38,432 nucleotides of DNA. Origin: an uncultured Loktanella sp. Lineage in GTDB: Bacteria > Pseudomonadota > Alphaproteobacteria > Rhodobacterales > Rhodobacteraceae. A program made the position numbers and the translations under genes. Below are positions 34,346-38,432 of the stretch, one piece after another. A model generated the notes under the pieces. That model was not told the origin of the DNA. It saw only the letters and a program-made list of their open reading frames with translations, and searched no databases. The stretch lies in the NCBI GenBank assembly GCA_937132065.1, contig CAKZNT010000073.1, positions 1-38,432 of the forward strand, in the 5' to 3' direction. Position 1 is the stretch's first letter. The number at the start of each line of letters is the position of its first letter.

Positions 34346-35222
34346 CGCACAAGCCCTCACACAGGCGCTAGGCGGGCGCTGGCATGGCAGCTATGGCCTT
34401 GCCTATTGCCCTGCACACCACAACACCAAAACCCCCGCCCTAAGCCTGTCAGACGGGCGTGACGGGCAGTTGTTGGCGCATTGTCACTCAACCTGCGACT
34501 TTCGCGACATCATCGAAGCCTTGAAAGCAAAAGGGCTGATCGAAGGGCAAAGCAACTTCACGCCACCCGATCCCGCCGAAGCCCAAAGGCGGCGAAAGCA
34601 AGAACAGGCGATGCAGGAACGGCGCTGGCAACAGGCGAGTAGAGTTTGGGATGCAAGCCAACCGATCAAAGGCACTTTGGCTGAAACCTATCTACGCAAT
34701 CGCGGGATCACTTGCGACCTGCCCGATAGACTTCGGTTTAATCCGTCGTGCTGGCACGCCACAGGGCAAAACCTGCCCGCGATGATTGGGAAGGTGTCGG
34801 GCAACATCGGCACGGCAATGCATCGCACCTACCTCACAACCGAAGGGGCAAAGGCAAGCGTCACGCCTAGCAAGTCGATGCTAGGATCGTGCAAAGGCGG
34901 CGCAGTAGTGGTCGCACGGTGTGAAGGCCCGCTTGTGGTCGCAGAGGGAATCGAAACCGCCCTCTCGCTTGCCAGTGGCTTGCACAATGGCCCCGCGACG
35001 ATCTGGGCGGCGCTGTCCACATCGGGGATCAAGTCGCTGTCACTTCCCGCCTTACCGCAAAGGCTAATCATCGCAAGCGACAGCGATGACAACGGCGCAG
35101 GACTAAAGGCAGCGCAATCACTGGCACAAAGGGCAAACGCGCTGGGCTGGGACGTATCCCTAGCACCCGCACCCGAAGGCCAAGACTGGAACGATATATT
35201 GATGAAAGGCGGCTCCCTGTGA
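34338..35222 (+). CDS. Primase-like protein with CHC2-type zinc finger and Toprim domain
   Basis: This 294-residue protein resembles phage/satellite primases with a DUF7146-type central region and Toprim domain. The N-terminus has a zinc-finger pattern (YCPAHHN ... LAHCHSTCD, giving Cys/His/Cys/Cys ligands), preceded by GGRWHGSYG typical of the family. The Toprim motifs are EGIETALSLA (catalytic Glu) and ASDSDDNGAG (DxD). It would lay down primers or start replication of the element. No helicase domain is fused; the next gene may complement it. ATG 34338 overlaps the small frame, and the stop overlaps the next start by four bases (GTGA). Confidence 0.82.
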   Translation: MSNAQALTQALGGRWHGSYGLAYCPAHHNTKTPALSLSDGRDGQLLAHCHSTCDFRDIIEALKAKGLIEGQSNFTPPDPAEAQRRRKQEQAMQERRWQQASRVWDASQPIKGTLAETYLRNRGITCDLPDRLRFNPSCWHATGQNLPAMIGKVSGNIGTAMHRTYLTTEGAKASVTPSKSMLGSCKGGAVVVARCEGPLVVAEGIETALSLASGLHNGPATIWAALSTSGIKSLSLPALPQRLIIASDSDDNGAGLKAAQSLAQRANALGWDVSLAPAPEGQDWNDILMKGGSL

Positions 35223-36703
35223 ACGCATTTAACCCAACACCATTTAACACCGAAGGCCCGCAACCCTTAGTGCGGACAACGCCAGCGGGGGCAGCTTACC
35301 CCGTTCATGCGCTTGGACAACTCAGGCCAGCTGTAGAGGCCGTGCAAGGGCAGACCCAAGCCAATATAGCAATCCCTGCGCAATCTGCTTTGTCCGTGGC
35401 AGCCTTAGCCGTTCAGGGCTTCGCCAATGTTGAAACGCTTGGCGGTGTGAGACCGATAAACCTTTACTGTATGACACTCGCACTTTCAGGGGAACGCAAA
35501 TCAAGTTGCGATGGCCCTTTCATGGAAGCCGTGCGCAAGTTTGAGCAAGAACATTCAAATGCCCAGCGCGTGGAAATGGAATTGGCCCGAAACGCCCATG
35601 CCATTTGGGACGGACAGCGCAAAACAATTCTGACCAGCGCAAAAATGAAGGACAAAGAAAAGGCAATAGCGGCAAAAGCTGATCTGGACGCATTAGGCCC
35701 AGAGCCGACGCCGCCCCCTTCGATGGACCGGACGGTATCAGAGCCAACTTATGAAGGTTTGATCCGTAAATTCGCTGAGGGCCAGCCAACTCTTGGCCTA
35801 TTCTCGGACGAAGGCGGGCAGTTCTTGGCGGGTCACGCTATGGGACGTGAAAACCGCACCAAAACCCTAGCGGCATTCAACGACCTTTGGCAGGGCAACC
35901 CGATCCAACGGACGCGGGCGGGCGAAGGTTCGTTGGTTCTTTATGGGCGCAGACTGTCGATCCATTTAATGGCGCAACCGCCTGTTGTGCGCGAATTCAT
36001 GGCAGACCCGTTAACGGCGGAGACAGGCTTTTTGCCACGGTTCTTGATCTGTGAACCGCCTAGCACGATTGGCACAAGACTAAATGCCAATACTCGCACT
36101 GATAAAAAGGCTCTGGGCGCGTTCTCGGATCAACTAAAGGTCATTTTGGAAACGGCCTTGCCGATGGACGAAAAAACACGCGCTTTAAAACCGCGTTTGT
36201 TAGCCTTGGCACCGCAAGCCCGCGAAGTGTTGGTGCAGTTCTCGGACAAAGTCGAAGTCGCAATGCAGATCGGCGGGATTTACGCCCCCGTCACGGGGTA
36301 TGCATCCAAAGCAGCGGAACAAGCGGCACGAATTGCAGCAGTTTTAACGCTTTGGGCAGACCTTGAAGCCAAAGAAGTAAGCGCGGCGACAATGTCGCAC
36401 GCCGTAGACCTTGCCGAATTCTACCTTGGCGAAGCCCTGCGATTGCATGGCGCGTCCAACTTGTCAGCGGAAACCGACAAGGCAGAAAAGTTGCGGGTTT
36501 GGCTTTTGGAGACATGGCCTGATCAGATCGTGCTACCAAGCGACATTCTGCAACGCGCACCAATCACTGCATTGCGTGAAAGGCCAACCGCTTTGAAGGC
36601 TATTGGCACGCTTGTCGAAGCGGGTTGGCTTGTGCGGTTAGATGATAATACCGAAGTTCGCGGGATAGTTAGGAAGGAGGCTTACAGGATCGTGAAACAG
36701 TAA
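35219..36703 (+). CDS. DUF3987 (YfjI-type) protein, putative replication ATPase
   Basis: This 494-residue protein of the DUF3987 family is common in phage satellites and islands next to primases. It has a diverged P-loop (LALSGERKSSCDGPF, ~92-106), a helical insert, and a Walker-B-like LFSDEGGQFL (~198-207). The AFNDLWQGNPIQRTR stretch, a YGRRLSIHLMAQPP strand and a C-terminal winged-helix-like segment (TALKAIGTLVEAGWL) follow. By context it may be a helicase-like partner of the primase. The start is GTG 35219, overlapping the previous stop. A strong terminator follows, so this ends the replication operon. Confidence 0.82.
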   Translation: MNAFNPTPFNTEGPQPLVRTTPAGAAYPVHALGQLRPAVEAVQGQTQANIAIPAQSALSVAALAVQGFANVETLGGVRPINLYCMTLALSGERKSSCDGPFMEAVRKFEQEHSNAQRVEMELARNAHAIWDGQRKTILTSAKMKDKEKAIAAKADLDALGPEPTPPPSMDRTVSEPTYEGLIRKFAEGQPTLGLFSDEGGQFLAGHAMGRENRTKTLAAFNDLWQGNPIQRTRAGEGSLVLYGRRLSIHLMAQPPVVREFMADPLTAETGFLPRFLICEPPSTIGTRLNANTRTDKKALGAFSDQLKVILETALPMDEKTRALKPRLLALAPQAREVLVQFSDKVEVAMQIGGIYAPVTGYASKAAEQAARIAAVLTLWADLEAKEVSAATMSHAVDLAEFYLGEALRLHGASNLSAETDKAEKLRVWLLETWPDQIVLPSDILQRAPITALRERPTALKAIGTLVEAGWLVRLDDNTEVRGIVRKEAYRIVKQ

Positions 36704-36711
36704 AGCTAACC

Positions 36712-36738
36712 GATTAGCAGAAATAGCAGGATTAGCAG
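36712..36738 (-). repeat. Three 9-bp iteron-like units after the replication genes
   Basis: On the plus strand GATTAGCAG, AAATAGCAG and GATTAGCAG follow one another without gaps. Read on the minus strand, units one and three are CTGCTAATC, the same 9-mer that is tandemly repeated in the integrase gene at 32782-32808. The place, just past the primase and DUF3987 genes, would suit a replication origin. Confidence 0.7.
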
Positions 36739-36744
36739 CTAGGG

Positions 36745-36779
36745 GCGGCGGGATTGCATTTTTGCACCCGTCGCTTTTT
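36745..36779 (+). terminator. Strong Rho-independent terminator of the replication operon
   Basis: GCGGCGGG (36745-36752) pairs with CCCGTCGC (36767-36774, one G-U), with an inner TGCA/TGCA stem, followed by five Ts. It lies 42 bases after the DUF3987 stop. Confidence 0.85.
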
Positions 36780-36844
36780 CACTTAATGCAGTGAAACAAA
36801 TACCTTCAAAGCAGGGAATTTTCCCTAATGATGGGAAATAGTTC

Positions 36845-37768
36845 TCAGGTATTCCCGATAGCCTCAGCGATTTCCTGATCCTTCCACTCCGCATAGGTCA
36901 CACCCTTGCCTTCGACCAACCAATCTGTTCGACCATTGCGGGACGTGCCGTATAAGAAAACAGCCGCACCACTCGGACTTTTAAATTCAGCGTCTTTTCT
37001 TAAGACAAAATTATCGTTGTTGATCCTCTCGGCAACTCCACTCAGTAACAGTCGATCCCTTACATTCTTGATGCCTGATGACAGGAAAGAAGAGCGCTCT
37101 TTCAAACTGCCGAAACCTCCTTCCAGCACAACAAACTGTCCGTCGATTTCAATTGCCCTAGCGTCGATGCCCGCTTTTGTGTTTTTCAAAACAAAGTAAA
37201 CTTCCCCATCAGCAACAGGTTCAAAACTCAGTGGCAGTTTGGATTGCTTTGGTGACACTTTTCGAGTGGGGAAAAAATCAACCCCAAGCACAGGCAATGC
37301 CAGTCTTATCTCTTCGAGAAAACTTTCCATATCTGAAATGTCAGCTTCAGGTAGTTTATCAAAGTTTGGGTTAGTCTTGTTATCCACTGTTGTTTTGCCA
37401 GACTCGTGTGCGAAATCGAGAAGCCTTCCCTCCAAATACTTCACGTGCGCTTTTGTCAGGTTCATGTCTTTGCTGCTTACCGAAACAAAGCGATCCCAAA
37501 AGTCCTTTTCCTTATTGTGGCTTACAATTCGGCTTTTGAGTTCGTCAGCTTCACCGACGTAAATCCTTTGCACGCCCTGATCCTCTTCATCGGGACCAAT
37601 CAAAATGTATACGCCAGTGCGAGAAACTTCAGCGCGAGCCAAAGCCGTTTCAATTCGAGTTCGAGGCGAAAACAGGATGTGTCCGCTCCAATTTCCAATC
37701 TCAACAGTCACGATGCCCGAAGCCGAACCGTCAACAAGATAAAGCTTAAGCGAGCGGCCCGTTGCCAT
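36845..37768 (-). CDS. GIY-YIG nuclease-family protein with C-terminal DUF4357
   Basis: The 307-residue protein has an N-terminal part with the GIY-YIG fold: GVYILIGPDEEDQGVQRIYVGEA at ~52-74 (G-x-Y-I-L ... I-Y-V-G-E), an Arg in LKSRI, and a possible metal-binding Glu in KYLEGRLLDFA. A basic and polar middle region follows, then a DUF4357-type C-domain (FKSPSGAAVFLYGTSRNGRTDW) that may bind DNA or nucleotides. Such fusions are found in islands and next to restriction or defence genes; their role is largely untested. The ATG at 37768 has AAGGAA upstream. It is the only minus-strand gene in the element and diverges from the next one, which suggests cargo transcribed on its own promoter. Confidence 0.8.
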   Translation of the reverse strand: MATGRSLKLYLVDGSASGIVTVEIGNWSGHILFSPRTRIETALARAEVSRTGVYILIGPDEEDQGVQRIYVGEADELKSRIVSHNKEKDFWDRFVSVSSKDMNLTKAHVKYLEGRLLDFAHESGKTTVDNKTNPNFDKLPEADISDMESFLEEIRLALPVLGVDFFPTRKVSPKQSKLPLSFEPVADGEVYFVLKNTKAGIDARAIEIDGQFVVLEGGFGSLKERSSFLSSGIKNVRDRLLLSGVAERINNDNFVLRKDAEFKSPSGAAVFLYGTSRNGRTDWLVEGKGVTYAEWKDQEIAEAIGNT

Positions 37769-37924
37769 AATAATTTCCTTAACAAAATTCTTTTTAGCAT
37801 CTTAAGTTTACGCTGAAGCGGTTGCAAACTTGTTATCATTACTAGGCTCCAACCTTGATGTCTAAAGTCGGATAGTATCTTTGTTGCCTACCTGCACTCA
37901 TTAATCGTGAAAGTTCACACCAGC

Positions 37925-38236
37925 ATGACCCGCAAATTTAGCTACGTTGTTTACAAAATCACTTTCCCGAATGAAAAAATCTATATTGGCAAAGATATTG
38001 GCAAAGACGGTCACACGATCCGATATTTTGGTAGCTGGAACTATACCCGTGTTGAAGCCGATTTCACGAAAGAGGAATTGCAAGACTTCACAATTCGCCG
38101 CGAAATCCTATTCGAAGGAAACGACAAATTTGAAGTTGGACAAAAAGAAATGGCGCTAATCGTTGAACACGGCGCAAACGATCCAGAACGCGGCTACAAT
38201 ACCGTGCCAAAGTTCAAATCAAAAACGTCCCTTTGA
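37925..38236 (+). CDS. Small GIY-YIG-like endonuclease
   Basis: This 103-residue protein resembles the catalytic core of GIY-YIG homing-type endonucleases. YVVYKITFP ... KIYIGKDIG stands for the GIY and YIG strands, HTIRYFGSW for the following helix and turn, KEMALIVEHG holds a candidate metal-binding Glu, and DPERGYN is the usual closing motif. No extra DNA-binding domain is attached. ATG 37925 is preferred; an in-frame GTG at 37907 would add six residues, and neither has a strong ribosome site. It is the last gene before the right attachment site, so it may be cargo or a selfish nuclease. Confidence 0.65.
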   Translation: MTRKFSYVVYKITFPNEKIYIGKDIGKDGHTIRYFGSWNYTRVEADFTKEELQDFTIRREILFEGNDKFEVGQKEMALIVEHGANDPERGYNTVPKFKSKTSL

Positions 38237-38279
38237 AACCAATAAGGGTCGCTAAAGTCTAACGGGTTCCAGAACGGCG

Positions 38280-38303
38280 TGGGGGATCAAATGGGGGGTC
38301 AAA
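38280..38303 (+). repeat. Tandem 12-bp repeat, probable integrase arm sites (right)
   Basis: TGGGGGATCAAA followed by TGGGGGGTCAAA repeats the pair at 31969-31992 with one base changed, in the same orientation, 53 bases inside the right attachment copy. Confidence 0.6.
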
Positions 38304-38305
38304 AA

Positions 38306-38348
38306 CACCTAAGTCGCATACTTTATATTAAAAACAATGGCTTAGGTG
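38306..38348. repeat. 8-bp inverted repeat near the right end
   Basis: CACCTAAG (38306-38313) and CTTAGGTG (38341-38348) flank a 27-base AT-rich stretch between the arm repeats and the tRNA end. It could be an excision-factor or IHF-bent recombination region. Confidence 0.4.
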
Positions 38349-38355
38349 ATGTGTG

Positions 38356-38432
38356 TGGCGGAGGCTCAGGGATTCGAACCCTGGGAGGACTTTCACCCTC
38401 GTCGGTTTTCAAGACCGGTGCATTCGACCACT
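38356..38432 (-). tRNA. tRNA-Ser (anticodon UGA), 5' end outside the window
   Basis: Read on the minus strand, the gene ends GAGCCTCCGCCA (encoded CCA, 38356-38358). Its T-arm is CAGGG-TTCGAAT-CCCTG, it has a long serine-type variable arm, and the anticodon loop CTTGAAA gives UGA (38409-38411). The acceptor 5' strand lies beyond the window. Its last 14 bases are repeated at 31835-31848, so the element integrated at its 3' end and left the gene intact. Confidence 0.93.

Larger units (their letters stand above)
31835..38369. mobile_element. tRNA-Ser-integrated satellite-like element (~6.5 kb)
   Basis: The element is bounded by two exact 14-bp copies of the 3' end of a tRNA-Ser gene (31835-31848 and 38356-38369). 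The second belongs to the intact tRNA gene. A tyrosine integrase lies next to the left copy. The remaining cargo is an unknown gene, an AlpA-type regulator, a small frame, a CHC2/Toprim primase-like protein, a DUF3987 protein, and two GIY-YIG nuclease-like genes. No capsid, packaging, conjugation or relaxase gene is present. Size and gene order (integrase, AlpA, primase) resemble P4-like satellites or PICI-type islands, which depend on a helper phage. Base composition is more AT-rich than the flanks, most clearly at 33.3-33.9 and 36.8-38.2 kb. It could also be a decayed prophage. Confidence 0.8.

Overview
The window reads as chromosome of an alphaproteobacterium, most likely a Rhodobacterales (Roseobacter-type) marine bacterium. 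This rests on the protein families, the split PqiA pair, the GC-rich codon use and the tRNA-Ser(UGA); no marker gene fixes the genus. The first ~850 bases do not behave like the rest. Three unrelated gene fragments (a fatty-acid-hydroxylase-type gene, the 3' end of an HrpB-type helicase gene and the 3' part of a gammaproteobacterial-looking HPF gene) are joined at short stretches that fit both partners, so this end is probably a chimeric assembly.

Layout. 1-1426: the mosaic end. 1508-9289 (minus): a type I secretion operon in the order BapA-like repeat adhesin, TolC-like lipoprotein, ABC exporter with an inactive peptidase-like N-domain, HlyD-type adaptor. The last three genes overlap by 1-4 bases, and a strong hairpin separates the adhesin from its exporter. 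9473-10321 (minus): BrkB/YihY membrane protein. 10564-11205 (plus): P-loop sugar/nucleoside kinase. 11304-15211 (plus): paraquat-inducible (Pqi) lipid-transport operon pqiA-pqiA-pqiB-pqiC. 15319-17535 (plus): a fucosyltransferase-like domain (HxRRGD motif) fused to a long TPR-type region. 17596-31556 (minus): a two-gene unit of a ~3,470-residue secreted protein with about 24 DUF11-type repeats and, 11 bases downstream, a 1,176-residue outer-membrane barrel. A bidirectional terminator at 17557-17594 separates this unit from the convergent glycosyltransferase gene.

31835-38369 is a compact (~6.5 kb) integrated element lying between two 14-bp copies of the 3' end of a tRNA-Ser gene. It carries a tyrosine integrase, an unknown gene, an AlpA-type regulator, a CHC2/Toprim primase-like protein, a DUF3987 (YfjI-type) protein and two GIY-YIG nuclease-like genes. 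Tandem 12-bp repeats sit at both ends (probable integrase arm sites). A 9-bp repeat occurs in the integrase gene and, inverted, just after the replication genes. The content suggests a phage satellite or similar small integrative element.

Most of the window concerns the cell envelope: two separate routes for displaying large repeat proteins, a lipid-transport bridge, and a glycosyltransferase that might modify a surface protein. The most interesting parts are the giant DUF11/barrel pair, with a codon-use switch inside the giant gene, and the tRNA-borne element with its repeat architecture.
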